A DNA stretch of 64,000 bases from Cyanoderma ruficeps (Eukaryota; Chordata; Aves; Passeriformes; Timaliidae), in contig VZDJ01000623.1 of NCBI GenBank assembly GCA_008694505.1, positions 19,463,754-19,527,753 of the forward strand. Reading direction: 5' to 3'. Positions 12,101 to 22,700 of this stretch are shown here, in pieces; position 1 is the first letter of the stretch; every line of letters starts with the position of its first letter. Below the pieces are notes generated by a model, which was not told the origin of the DNA, ran no database searches, and saw only the letters and a program-made list of their open reading frames with translations. Made by a program: the position numbers and the translations under genes.

Positions 12101-15100
12101 AGAAGCTCACCTGGCTGTCAATGACTTTGAGCTGGCCCGAGCAGATTTCCAGAAAGTGATACAACTTTATCCAAGTAACAAAGCTGCCAAAGTGCAACTG
12201 GTGACTTGTCAGCAAAAGATACGGGAGCAGCATGAGAAGGAGAAAAAGATGTACGCCAACATGTTCCAAAGGCTCGCAGACAAAGACTTGAAGGTAAGTA
12301 ACACTACTCTGAAGATTGCAGGAGGTGGTGTCATGTTTTAGATAAGGAACAGTGGTTTAGGTACTCAGCTTGCTTCTTACTGCAGATAATTACAGCAGGA
12401 GAACACTCAAGTAGTCTCCTTTGGGGAGTAGGGGTGCAGCTCAAAATGCCAACAGTCAAAATGATTAGGGCATCTTGTTTGAACAGGAAAATCAGCAGTA
12501 CCAACCATTGCACTGAAAGCTTTTACATATTCTGACTGAATTTGCAACAGACCAGTGTTAATCAGAAAGCAGTTGAAGTGATGAGATGTGAACCATGACA
12601 GTGTTCTAGAACTGAAAAAAGCACCTATTCCTCTAGAGCCTGTTGCAAAGAGCAGGCTGTTCTGGTGCCCGGGGAGCCCATCTAGTGAGAACTTGTCTGT
12701 CATACAGAGGGTGCTGAGCACCACCTTGCTTGTTACAAAGACATTAGTAGGATGTGGTTGATGGTCTCCATTACAAATGTCACAGATAGATTATGAAGTG
12801 TCAGTAGATTCATTATTTTCCTGTATGGATGGCTTTCCTAATAAGCTTTCACTAGAATTTTAGTAAATATTAGTTCAGTTAATGACATACAGGTTGTATG
12901 CCATTCAGTTAATGAATACAGGTTGTAACAGGATTGTATCAGCTAGCAAGAAACATTTCAGGTTACTGGTGAGAATCACATATCCTAAGAAAATATTCTA
13001 GTTCTTTTCCCTAAATCTGATGGTCTAGAAGGACAAGATAAACCTGTAACTTCTCAGATAGATCTGGGATTTATATCAGACTCAAATTTCCTCAGTAACA
13101 CCAGGGAGTACAGAAGCTTGTATCTTGTGAGGTTATTTTCACCTTTCCAGAATATGCACGGAGAACATAAAAAATTGTCAGAGATTGGTACAGTAATTTC
13201 CTTTAGTTAACTGTGTCACTGAGTCTTTGCAGGGGCATGGTGCCCTCAGATGAGTGTACCCTGACAGCTCAGCTGTTTCAGACTGTCAGCTGACAATTTC
13301 CTACATGAAATGCTTCACTTTGTCTCTCCTTTTTTTTGGCTAAAGCAACCTGATGCCTACAGTCTTTGCTTATTGGAGCTTAACAGAAAGTATTCTTCTA
13401 GACGTAGTGATGTAAAGCCACTCAGTATCTTAATTTTGGTAGGCTTTAATAAAAATTCTCAGAAAGATAAAGGTACAGCAACTAAACTAGAATTACTTCA
13501 CTGTTAGGCTTCTTCACTTTTGAAATGACAGGATTTAATTGCCAGCTGTCAGGTTCTGTCCAGAAGGTCCCTTTCAGCTAGCACAGCTGCTGGGAATCTG
13601 GCTTCCTCCACTGGGTGTGGGATACAGCAAGATCTGTTGAGATAGGAAGAGTGGATTGCTGAAACAAGCTATACCCACTAAAAGTACAAAAGCCTTCGTG
13701 CTTTCTTTAGCTCCTAAGACAGATAAGTGGTAGAGTAATATTCTTGGCAGAAGGCAGACTCTTTGCACTGCAGATTGTTTGGGATATAGGAAAAACATGG
13801 CACTTAGTCCCAGTTTCCCTATCTGCTTGGGATAGAAGCAGTTTAAAGGTTGTAGAATCCTTTAGATTGGACTCCAACCAAATGTAAACAAAAAGTTATT
13901 GTTTGGCATCTAATACTGGACGCAGGATTCAAGGTGTGGCCTCACTGTTGCCAAGTACAGGAGGATAATCCCTGCCCTGGTCCTGCTGGACACACTATTG
14001 CTGATACAGGCCTGGATGCCACTGACCTGGTGAATTCTTCCCAACAAGTTAGATGTTCTTGGGAATGTGGAATGTGGTGGGTTTTTTTTTCTCTGAGCCA
14101 CCTGGCCTGCCTTAAATGGATATGGTTTTATATGAAATGGGATTGATGAAACTATAAACTGTAAAGGATGGTTACGCCCTGGGCCAGTCTTGAAGTAGTT
14201 TTCTTACAAGAAAAACTTGTTTTCCTGTTACTGCATTTATAGTGCTGCTTTGCTCTAGCTCCAACAGTGTCTATTAGTGATGGTGTAGTGGAAGTTCAAA
14301 GTTCTGGAGAAGAGAGTTTGTTTACTAAAGGCCTGATAGCTAAGAAGATAGCTTGGACTGCAGTTCTGATATTCCTGACAGTTTGTTAAATTCAACAGCC
14401 ACTCTTGCATCTGTAGTTAATTTCATTAATTTGAAAAGTTCACATATGTGAAGTGTGAATTTTTGAAGGTCAGGGTGTTTATCACCTTATCTTAAGCCCA
14501 GGATTTCTAGCTGTCAGATTATCTGTGGAGAAAAGACTTAGCTCTTGTGTGCTTTATGGAATGCTTCTAAGCATGAAAAATTGACCTTTGATGCATGAAT
14601 GTTCTTTTAAATGTGGTTTTGTGTTGCAGACAAGTTGGTGTAAGATTTTAAGGGTTCTGCCCCTTTCCCCCCCATTCTCCTCTCCCAGCATTGCATGCTG
14701 AAGACTTTGCTTGGTTTTGTCTGGTTCTCATCTAAGATCATCATAGAACAGATGGCTCAGGATGCTGGGCTGACAGGTGGAATAGCAATTTCATTGCAGT
14801 AGGTTTTGAGATGAGCAAGCAGAGACATTTTTACCTCTCTTTACTGTGCTCGGAAAATACTGCAAGGTCAGGACGTGCTGGTTATGTCCTATTGTAAAAG
14901 CTGACCTTGGAGCCCTACCTCATGGCTCTCTTCCTCTTTTACGAGGAAGGTGCACAAGGAGAGGGCTTTACAGCAGCCACGTTGTCAGATCATATTTCCT
15001 TCCAGTTAAGCTCTTGCACAGGACATCCAAATCACTGTTTTCGAGTTTGAAGTCTCTCTTCACAAAACTAGTAGTCCAGTGAAGATACTACTTATGATGA

Positions 15101-15594
15101 GTGCAAGTGTGTCTCACTCAAGTTGGGTTGGAATAGGCCATGGGAATGGCTGAAAATGGATGAGATTGATATTGAAGCTGGGCAAAAGCAGTTCCTGCAG
15201 AATCTTCATAAATGAGTTTCAGTTAAAAGACTTATAAGAAATGGTTGTGTGGCAAGTGGGTGCAGACCACATTAAGAATCATAACCACCTAATACCTATA
15301 TTGTATTTTGGCCTCCTCTACACTGCTTCTGGTTTCTTAGATGCATGAAACTTTTAGTTTCTCTTGGCTGAAGATCCTAATATCTTAATTTAGTCTGGCA
15401 GGGTAGACAAACTTTCCAAGTAATAAGAATCAAACAATGTTTGTGCTGGCAGTTTTGTATAGCGTATTAATATATTTTCTTGTCTCTCTATTTAGTCATC
15501 CGCTACTCTTCAGACAAGCCACACTGAAGATGCAGAAATGAAAGATGCGCAGAATGGAGTTGAAGATAAATCAGAAGTCGAAGCAGAAGCATAA
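3036..15594 (+). CDS. FKBP4: FKBP4 (FKBP52), peptidyl-prolyl isomerase and Hsp90 co-chaperone; exons 2-10, 5' partial
   Basis: Nine exons join without phase conflict into 421 codons plus TAA: 3036-3180, 4387-4529, 8268-8388, 8956-9112, 10134-10224, 10571-10654, 11333-11518, 12054-12293 and 15496-15594. With about 35 residues expected from the unseen exon 1, this matches the roughly 459-residue human FKBP52. In order come the FK1 PPIase domain (visible residues about 1-100), an acidic linker, the FK2 domain, a three-repeat TPR domain and a charged C-tail. FK1 keeps the ligand-pocket residues of the family (VHYTGW, KFDSS, EVIKAW, PEYAYGS). The linker keeps [11 protein letters not shown], containing the Thr that CK2 phosphorylates in the human protein to weaken Hsp90 binding. 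The TPR keeps [12 protein letters not shown], which carries the Lys/Arg carboxylate clamp for the Hsp90 MEEVD tail. The family acts in steroid-receptor-Hsp90 complexes in cytosol and nucleus. All introns are GT-AG. FKBP5 is a paralogue, but the neighbour ITFG2 and the linker sequence favour FKBP4. Confidence 0.97.
3181..4386 (+). other. FKBP4: FKBP4 intron 2
   Basis: GT-AG intron of 1.2 kb ending GTACAG. No recognisable element inside. Confidence 0.85.
4387..4529 (+). CDS. FKBP4: FKBP4 exon 3 (end of FK1 domain)
   Basis: Acceptor TACAG, donor GAG|GTAAGT. It encodes EVIKAW, the PEYAYGS catalytic-pocket strand and the proline-rich loop [11 protein letters not shown] that contacts steroid receptors in FKBP52. 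It leaves phase 0. Confidence 0.97.
4530..8267 (+). other. FKBP4: FKBP4 intron 3 with antisense CR1 fragment
   Basis: The largest FKBP4 intron seen (3.7 kb). It holds the CR1 fragment at 5888-6436 and a poly(T) run near 6490. The rest is unremarkable. Confidence 0.85.
5888..6436 (-). mobile_element. CR1-type LINE 3' fragment, antisense in FKBP4 intron 3
   Basis: It begins with the reverse complement of a CR1 3' tail (CATAGAATCATTT), continues through the typical 3' region (GGGCAGCCTGTTC), and then enters a diverged reverse-transcriptase C-terminal part (TGAGGTGTGGCCTCACCAGT). It is 5' truncated at about 6436 and has no open frame, so it is a dead insertion. Boundaries are approximate. Confidence 0.85.
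8268..8388 (+). CDS. FKBP4: FKBP4 exon 4 (FK1-FK2 linker)
   Basis: Acceptor TCCACAG, donor GAGA|GTAAGT. It encodes [18 protein letters not shown] with the conserved linker Thr, then [12 protein letters not shown]. It ends one base into a codon completed as Ile in exon 5. Confidence 0.96.
8389..8955 (+). other. FKBP4: FKBP4 intron 4
   Basis: 567-base GT-AG intron. No recognisable element. Confidence 0.85.
8956..9112 (+). CDS. FKBP4: FKBP4 exon 5 (FK2 domain)
   Basis: Acceptor TTACCAG, donor CCCAG|GTATGC. It encodes [27 protein letters not shown] and SVFYLKP of the second, catalytically weak FKBP domain. It ends two bases into the Ser codon of PSYGFG. Confidence 0.96.
9113..10133 (+). other. 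FKBP4: FKBP4 intron 5
   Basis: GT-AG intron of 1.0 kb with a strong C/T-rich acceptor tract. No recognisable element. Confidence 0.85.
10134..10224 (+). CDS. FKBP4: FKBP4 exon 6 (end of FK2)
   Basis: Acceptor TTACAG, donor AAAAG|GTGAGG. It encodes [16 protein letters not shown] and [10 protein letters not shown]. It leaves phase 0. Confidence 0.96.
10225..10570 (+). other. FKBP4: FKBP4 intron 6
   Basis: 346-base GT-AG intron, nothing recognisable inside. Confidence 0.85.
10571..10654 (+). CDS. FKBP4: FKBP4 exon 7 (start of TPR domain)
   Basis: Acceptor GGGTAG, donor TCAAG|GTAAGT. The 28 codons in phase 0 encode [16 protein letters not shown] and [10 protein letters not shown], the start of TPR helix 1. 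Confidence 0.96.
10655..11332 (+). other. FKBP4: FKBP4 intron 7
   Basis: 678-base GT-AG intron ending TTTACAG. No recognisable element. Confidence 0.85.
11333..11518 (+). CDS. FKBP4: FKBP4 exon 8 (TPR 1-2)
   Basis: Acceptor TTTACAG, donor AACAAG|GTAGTA. The 62 codons in phase 0 include [19 protein letters not shown] and [11 protein letters not shown]. Confidence 0.97.
11519..12053 (+). other. FKBP4: FKBP4 intron 8
   Basis: 535-base GT-AG intron. No recognisable element. Confidence 0.85.
12054..12293 (+). CDS. FKBP4: FKBP4 exon 9 (TPR 2-3 and following helix)
   Basis: Acceptor AATGCAG, donor TTGAAG|GTAAGT. The 80 codons in phase 0 include [16 protein letters not shown], with the Hsp90 carboxylate-clamp residues, and the basic helix [15 protein letters not shown] corresponding to the calmodulin-binding region of FKBP52. 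Confidence 0.97.
12294..15495 (+). other. FKBP4: FKBP4 intron 9 with CR1 fragment
   Basis: 3.2 kb GT-AG intron containing the short antisense CR1 piece at about 13852-14112. The remainder shows no recognisable element. Confidence 0.85.
13852..14112 (-). mobile_element. short CR1-type fragment, antisense in FKBP4 intron 9
   Basis: A tail-like start (TAGAATCCTTTAGATTGG) is followed by GGATTCAAGGTGTGGCCTCA and a stretch about CTGGACACACTATTGCTG. This stretch closely resembles the inner part of the CR1 copy at 5888-6436. Intervening sequence is deleted or diverged. Boundaries are approximate. Confidence 0.7.
15496..15594 (+). CDS. FKBP4: FKBP4 exon 10 (C-terminal tail and stop)
   Basis: Acceptor TATTTAG. 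The 32 codons plus TAA (15592-15594) encode a Ser/Thr- and acid-rich tail ([13 protein letters not shown], ending EVEAEA). The ending resembles the human VETEA terminus. Confidence 0.95.
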   Translation, partial: SSATLQTSHTEDAEMKDAQNGVEDKSEVEAEA

Positions 15595-15857
15595 AATCCC
15601 CCCTATTCCATTAGTTTTGTAAATGAAAGAATTTCCAGTGAATTAGACCTTTATTTTTCTACCTGGTTGGATAGTGGCTTCAAGGGAGCAGAGGCTGAAG
15701 CCGCCATGCCACAGTCAGTTACAGCTTTATGTGGCTGTTCAAGAAGCTGAGTGGCAGCATAAATCTGGTTTAATCCTAGTGACTTTATTTATTCATTCAG
15801 CCTCTGTTACTGTTTGGGTTCTGCCTGGATTTACTCTGCTTGGTTTATTTGCATTTT

Positions 15858-17210
15858 CATAGAATCATAGAATGGCTTGAGTTGGAAGGGACCTCAGAGA
15901 TCTAGTTCGAAGCCCCTTGCCATGGACAGGGACACCCTTCACTAGACCAGGTTGCTCAGAGCTCCATCCAGCCTGGTCTTGGCCATTTCCAGGGAAGGAC
16001 CATCTACAGCTTCTCTGGGCAGCCTGTTCCAGTGCCTCACCACCCTCTGAGTAAAGAATTTCATGCTAATACCTAATCTTAACCTGCCCTCTTTCAGTTT
16101 GAAGCCATCCCCCTTTGTGCTGTCACTGCTTGCCCTTGTAAATAGTCTCTCTCCATGTGTCTTGTAGGCTCCCTTTAAGGTACTGGAACACCACAGTTTG
16201 GTCACCCCAAAGCCTTCTTTTTTCCAGGCTGAACAATCCCAGTTCTCTCAGACTTGTCTCATAAGGAGAGGTGCTTCATCCCTCTAATCATCTTGGTGGG
16301 CCTCCTCTGGACTTGCTCCAAAAGGTTGATGTCCTTCCTGTACTGGGACCCCAGAGGGGGATGCAGTGTTCCAGGTGAGGTCTCACCAGAGCAGAGGGTC
16401 AAAATCCCCCCCCTCCCCTGCTTCCCACACTGCTTTGGATGCAGCCCAGGTTACAATTGGCCGTCTGGGCTGTGAGTGCACATTGCCAGCTCATCTCCAG
16501 CCTCTCATCCAACAGGACCCCCAGTTCCTTCCTGGTAGGGCTGCTCTGGGTCAGTTCATCCCCCAGCCTTTATTGATCCCAGGGGTTGCCCCAACCCAGG
16601 TGCAGCACCTTGCACTTGGCCTTATTAAATCCTCATAAGTTTCACATGGGCCCACTTCTCAGGCTTTCCAGGTTGCTCTGGGTGGCATCCTGTCCTTCAG
16701 GTGTGTCAGCTGGATGGCTCAGCTTGGTGCCACCTGCAGATTTGCTTCATCCGTGTCATTAATAAAGATGATTGTAACATTGGTCCCAGTATGGACCCCT
16801 GAGGGACACCACTTGTCACTGGTGTCCTTTGGGACATTGAGCCATTGACCACTAGCCTGTAGATGTGACCATCCAACCAATTTCTTACCCATCAAACAGT
16901 CCATTCATTGAATCTATCTATCTCCAGTTTAGAGAGAAGGATGTTGTGGGGAACTGTTTCTAAGGCAGAAAATTACAGAAATGGAGGTAAAAGACACCTG
17001 TAGCCCTTGCCCTGCCCACTGGTGGGGTCTCTCCATCCTCAAAGGCCACTAGGCTGCTCAGATGGGACTTGCCCTTGGTGAAGCCTTGCTGGGTGTCGCT
17101 TCCCTGTCCTCCATGTGCCTTAGCACAGCATTTAGGAGGATCTGTTCCGTGATCTTCCTAGGCACAGAGCTGAGGCTGACAGGTCAGTAGTCCCTGTTTT
17201 GTCTTTTCTT
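15858..17210 (-). mobile_element. CR1 LINE, 5'-truncated, with decayed reverse-transcriptase C-terminus
   Basis: The 3' tail (reverse complement begins at CATAGAATCATAGAATGG) and 3' region are followed, reading on the minus strand, by the end of CR1 ORF2. The minus-strand frame 16205-15942 encodes FFTQRVVRHWNRLPREA and LDGALSNLV, the characteristic C-terminus. Further upstream, the minus-strand frame at 16904-16719 reads [14 protein letters not shown] and [15 protein letters not shown] from the polymerase domain. Frame changes and stops separate these pieces, so it cannot encode a protein. It lies wholly downstream of the FKBP4 stop codon. Confidence 0.93.
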
Positions 17211-17466
17211 TCTGGTTCCAGCTTGCTTTATTCCCAGATTCTGCTTTCTAAATCGATTTCCTTGATTTACTTCAAGTAATCATGTTTTTCAGGAGTCCTC
17301 ACGCGAGACTTGAGAACAAATGGGCTCTCCCAGTTCTTCTGCCTTGGGATTGCCCTCTTTCCCCCTGTTCAGTAGGGAGTCCCTTCCATTAAGTATTGTA
17401 GCCTTTCTTGTATGCCTCCTCTTTGCAAATTGCTGAAGGTGAAGACTGTGAAGTCACAGCTTAAGT

Positions 17467-17472
17467 AATAAA
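17467..17472 (+). terminator. FKBP4: candidate FKBP4 poly(A) signal AATAAA
   Basis: AATAAA followed 35-50 bases later by a GT/T-rich stretch (TTTTCGTGGGTTTTTATTGG), as expected of a cleavage region. It would give a 3' UTR of about 1.9 kb containing CR1. Confidence 0.5.
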
Positions 17473-17495
17473 GGTCCAATTAAACTCAAGAAAAC

Positions 17496-19434
17496 TGAAC
17501 TTTTCGTGGGTTTTTATTGGAATTAGCAGAGAATTGAGAGGATTTACTGTCCTTTGGTCATTCAGTGTTTTCTTATCCACATAGCCAGTGTCCTGATTAT
17601 TTTTCTATGTTGCTTGTTTATTATCATAGAAAATTCCCACAATATTTGATACAGTATTTACCCATATATTTGAAAAAAGGAAAAATCATGTTGCTGGAAA
17701 CTGTGCAAAAAGCAAGTCTGTAACCCATGCGTAGAGTTTGTTCTATGTTCTTATTGCTACCTTCCTCTTCACCCACCACATTGTAAAACTGGACCAGAGG
17801 AAAAACAAAACCAATAATATACCTGAAAGTGACTGGCTTTGAAGTGAAAGTAAGTGATAGTGGCTTACATATTGCAAATACTTTTAATGAACTACAAACT
17901 CCTGAGTGATTCTAATGTCTGCTTACCCAGTTCTCACAAGAAAGCTATTACTCAGTATTCTGCTTCTTTCTGCAGTTTGCGTGTCTTGTTTGGGGGTGGG
18001 TGTGCTTTTGAATTTTGTGGGGGCTCTTGGTTGGGGTGGGCTTTTTTGTTTGTCCGAAGGCATGGAACATAGTACTCAAACTCAGCTGTTTATCCTGTCA
18101 TGTGGTGTTAATTCAGCATCTCCAGTGTCCTGTTCTGAGTCAGGGGCAGCAGGGGCATTTCTTTTTCCTGCTCTGCAGAGGAAGGGTAGAAAATCTGTTC
18201 CTCTCTAATTAAAATAAATGAATTTTTTAATGGTGAGAAAGATGTCTTTGCATGGCATGGCATGGACTGGAATTTGTGTGTATATTGAAGAGAGTATCCC
18301 TGTTTTACCATGTAATGTAATGTGAATTCCTGGTCTCCTTTGCTGAAACAGAAATACTGTGTAAGCACTTAACTCATGGGGGTTGGGGGAGTGCCAGTGC
18401 CTGTCCTGCAGCAGTGCCAGCCCTGCTCGGGCCCTGGAACTGTCACCAAAGTGGTGCAGGACTTGCTTGGAGTGCTGCCCTGCCCTTGGGCCCCAGGGTC
18501 AAATTCAAATTCAGCACCTGCTGCTGGCCTGGAGCTCGGTTAGAGAGCTGGGAGCGGCAGTGCTCTGAATCTCATGGGGTGGGTGGGATAGGACAGAAGG
18601 CAGGAGATGTGCTTGGGAGGTCACTTCGCTTAAGGAAATGCTGATTTCGTTTGCCTAATAAAGCCTTAGGGTTGCCAGGTACTGGGGGTGATTTTCAAGA
18701 GCTCTGACTGTAGTAACAGCCTCGTGTATGTGAAAAACTTGTACCAAAGCGTTACCCCCTCTTGTGGGAAACAACACTGTGAATGTCTGCTGGGGTTAGA
18801 AGAAGGGATTTGTAGACTTAGAAGAACAGTTAAGGGGGACAGGAATGCCCAGCCAGAGTACTTATTCTTCAGCAAGTAAATACCTTGATTTGTTGCTAAT
18901 TATTCCTGGAAATACAAGCCTCTGTGGCTGAAACTGTTTTTGCTGCTAAAGCACAGGGCCAAGTCCTGATGATAAATTTCTAATTGTTGAACAACAGTTT
19001 TCAAAAATCTCCCACAGGCATGATAGTTGTACATGTTTCTGAAAGCAAAAAGTGATGATTTCTGTGGCACATCTAAAAAAATCTAGTCAATGGTGCATCT
19101 TTGTTAAGTGTGAGTCTTGAAAGTACCACTGTGCCCTTGTTGTTACTACATGAACTATGAAATGTTTGAGAATGTAAATCTATTACTAAGGACACTAAAC
19201 ATGCCCTGTTCAGGCAGCTGAACAGATGTTCCGTGCTGTCTTCAAACGTGGGTCTGGTTGCCGGCAGAAGGTGGCATACTGGTATTTGTGAGGTCATGCA
19301 TGTAAACTTCAACTATAAACTTCGTTATGTATGTCCTTGTAGAGAAAAAAAAACAAACCAAAACTGCTTAAAATAAACAGTTACAGTACTGACTTTGTAA
19401 ACCACACCCGTCTGTCTCTGCGTGTATCCCTGCT
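17496..19434. other. intergenic, FKBP4 to ITFG2
   Basis: About 1.9 kb with no recognisable gene. Further AATAAA motifs occur near 18213 and 18656, so longer FKBP4 transcripts are possible. A small GCATG repeat lies near 18250. Open frames here have no recognisable homology. Confidence 0.6.
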
Positions 19435-19760
19435 TTGCGGCGCGCAGTGTTTTTTGGAGCGGCGCGGTCCGGGGGCAGCGGGCGGGCTCTGCCGCCGGCC
19501 CGCCCCGCGCTCCCGCCATTCCCGGCGCGCCTGCGCTCCGGCCCCGCGGAGCCGCCGCGCCCGGCCCGGGATGCGCTCCGTCAGCTACGTGCAGTGCGTG
19601 GCGCTGGACTTCGCCGCCAGCCTCTTCCCGCACGCCATCTGCCTGGGGGACGCCGACAAGGACACGGTCCGAGCCCGGGACGGGGCGGGCGGGGCCGGGC
19701 CGGGGCAGCGGGCCCGGCTGGGGGTGCCCGCGGGGCCGCCTCAGAGACGGGGCTGAGGGG
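19435..19760. promoter_or_regulatory. ITFG2: CpG island promoter of ITFG2
   Basis: An abrupt switch to very GC-rich, CpG-dense sequence surrounds the ITFG2 start codon and exon 1, with no clear TATA box. This is the usual pattern of a housekeeping promoter. Overlapping long open frames on both strands follow from the composition. Confidence 0.8.
19571..19666 (+). CDS. ITFG2: ITFG2 exon 1
   Basis: Start ATG in GGCCCGGGATGC; 32 codons ([14 protein letters not shown] ... DADKDT), donor ACG|GTCCGA. It leaves phase 0. Confidence 0.95.
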
Positions 19761-22700
19761 AAGCACCGAGCGGCTGGTGCGGCCACAGGGCAGGTGCCAG
19801 GAGGAGCTGGCGGAGCTTCCAGCTCTGGGCACGCACACGGGGCTTGGCGGGCCCTGAGGGGCGCAGAGCTGTGGTCAGAACCCCCCAGGAGTTGCCCTGC
19901 AAAGGGAGGGTTTGCCGGGCAGCAGCGCGTCGGGGCTCACCCTTGGTGTGGCCTGGGTGGTGCAGAGCCAGAGGGGAGCTTAACTTCTGCTTTGTAGACA
20001 CTCGCCTGTCACAGTGGTGGGGATGTAGTGGTGGATGTAGTGGTGGGATGAAGTGGTCTTCGCTGGGCACGGCAGAGCACAAACAGGGTGGGATGGATGG
20101 ATGTGCGTTGGGAATGTTGCTGTCAGCCCCAGAAATGGTTGGTTTTGATATGTCTGTCGCTAGGAAGAGGTTAGCTCAACCAGCTGTATGTCAACTGTTT
20201 TTTCTCCTCAACAATCAAGGGGTTTACAGCCTTATCCTGGGATGTGTCATGGCTAGCAATGCGGTAGATGATTAAAGGGATTTCCCCATAAAAAAGTTGT
20301 TCTGTAGGGTAAGGTGTGCAGAGTGTTATGAAATTTACACCATTTGAATATACAGAGGCATGATGCAGGAGATGGGATAATGGGAGTAGGCTCATCAGCA
20401 TGGCTAGTTGGTGATTGTTAGAAATCTTCATTAAAGAAATAAACACCGTTCTGAAATCCCTTACCCATTCAGCAGTGAGATCGAACATCCTGTGTAAATC
20501 TGTTGTAAGTGTCCTTGCACTCTCTTCCTGGATGATTGTATTTTTTTCATTATCATCATCTTCCTTAGGTGATTCAAGTCAATCTAGATTGAATAATGGA
20601 AGATGGAGTAATGATGATTGTTTTAACATCCAAGCAGGGTGTTGAAACAGTCAGTGTCACAACTGTGAAACAATGAGTGGAGAAGCCGTGGGTAATAGGA
20701 TGTTGCTCTAAGGAGCCGTTCTCCATCTCTTTTATCTGCAAGAATAAAATTAGGGCTTTTATATTTTCCCAGACCTTCCATTTTGATTCAAGATTGCCTC
20801 TTTAACTCATTTTGTTTTGCTGCTTCTTCCCACGAGTGATTTTTTAGATATGAATTCTGAAATTTTTGCTGTTGAAGAAATACTGTTAATGTAGTTGTGG
20901 CTTTCTTCCTACTAACCCAATTTTCTTATACAGCTGAATGAACTCGTGGTGGGGGACACCAATGGAAAGCTCTACGTTTACAAGAATGATGATAGCAAGC
21001 CCTGGGTTGTGCGATCTTGCCAAGGAATGGTCAGTTCTTGACAAAATTTCTAAATGGTTGAGCCTTTTGGTGTATGTGCAGCCAGCTATCCTCGTTCTTT
21101 GCCTAGGAATATGTAGGCTGGAGAGGAATGGCAGCCAGAGCTGATTCCGATTCCTTTCATGTAATTATTCAAGACCCCACTTTCACCTACAGCCCCGTGG
21201 GCTGGGAGTGATGAGCAAATGGTCGGACAAACATAGAAACTGGGCTTCTCTCCCACCTTTACCCTGCTCTGTGCACTGTGGGGTTTGGCCAGTTGTAATT
21301 CTTGAAGTCCCTTGACTCTGCTCTCCTTTTCCTTCTGGAGTTCAAGAGATTCTTTATGGGAGAATCAAGAGATTGTTTATGAGAGAGGAGGGGGTAGGGC
21401 AGAGGTTTATCCCAGGCTGCTGGGTTGGGTTGCTTTGTCTCATGGACGGCCTTGTTTTCTTTTGCAGCTCACATGTGTCCGTGTGGGAGATGTGTGCAAT
21501 AAAGGAAAGGTGAGAGGGGCCAAACTCTTCCCAGCTGTCTGTAGGATATGTGGGAGGTGGTCAGAAGGTTAGGGTAACGTCATGTGCTGAGTGTGGAGGA
21601 AGACAGACTGCAGGTGCTGTCTCTTTGTCTCTATGCCTTTGCTCATAGATAGAGTTTTAGCACTGCTGTTTTTAAACTGTTCCTCTGTTTATATGTAACT
21701 GATATTTTTCTGTGAGCCTTATGCAGGTTTTAGAGAGCAAAGAAATCCATCCTGTCTTCAGAGAGCACTTCTGATTTCCATCAGAAGTGAGAGCACCACA
21801 AGGCTTTGGTGGTTTTGGGGCTGGTCTTTTTGCTCAGTGGCTTTTGCCTTTCTTGGGCTCTTGTCTGCTGTGGGCTGTGGTCCTTCTGCCACTTGGCTGT
21901 GTGCATTTAAGGTCATCTAAACAAGACTGTTACATGGAATAATCTGGACTCCCAAGCAAATTCCACTGGGTCTACTATGACTCCTTTTGTTGGATTGCTG
22001 TTTCTGGGGGTTAAGCCAGGACCAATGAGTCCAAAGGTCACTGTCTGAAATACTGTAGCTGTGTTTCCTCTAGTGGGGAGCAGAGCTGACGTGGGCATTG
22101 AGAAAGCCAGACATTGTTTGAGGATTGCACACACACCAGTTTGATACTGTAGTCTGACAAAGATGAACAAGAAGTTTGGACCCTGCCAGCAGCAGAGAAG
22201 TTTGTGTGCTGTCCAGAATCCTCCTGTTCCCTCTGTAGCAGTCATTGGTCTTGATCGATCTACCCTTGTGTCTTCCTTTGCCCTGCTGTGGGAAAGCTTC
22301 TGCACTTTCTACAAGAGGAAGAATCAAAAGGTTTTTCTCTTCTCTCACAGAATTTCGTGGTGGCAGTGAGTGCAGAAGGCTGGTTTCATCTTTTTGACCT
22401 GACTTCTCTGAATTCAAAACACCCAGATGCTTCAGGCCACCATGAGTTGGCAGGGGCAGAAGAGCAGAAGCCAGTGTTCAAGCAGCACATTCCTGCCAAC
22501 ACCAAGGTCATGCTCATCAATGACATTGGTGAGCCACAGAGCTGGTGTGGGAATGCTGGGCGAAGCAGTTTGTGTGTGAGGCAGTGAGGAGAGAAGGTGA
22601 GGAGGACTTGCAGAAGGAAATTACTGTCTTGCTGAAACAGACACTTCAACAAACCGCAGCCGACTCATGGAAGGGAAGATCAAGAACTTCAGGAATTTTT

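Larger units (their letters stand above)
15595..17495 (+). other. FKBP4: presumed FKBP4 3' UTR, mostly CR1
   Basis: Non-coding after the stop. A short unique stretch to 15857 is followed by an antisense CR1 (about 15858-17210), then unique sequence to the AATAAA at 17467. The transcript might instead end earlier, because CR1 itself supplies an AATAAA at 16761-16766. I see no canonical signal between the stop codon and the CR1 start. Confidence 0.5.

Noticed and set aside
19422..19997. 191-codon and other open frames in the ITFG2 CpG island
   Set aside because: Ala/Gly/Arg/Pro-rich reading of GC-rich DNA. The real frame is the one starting MRSVSYVQ at 19571.
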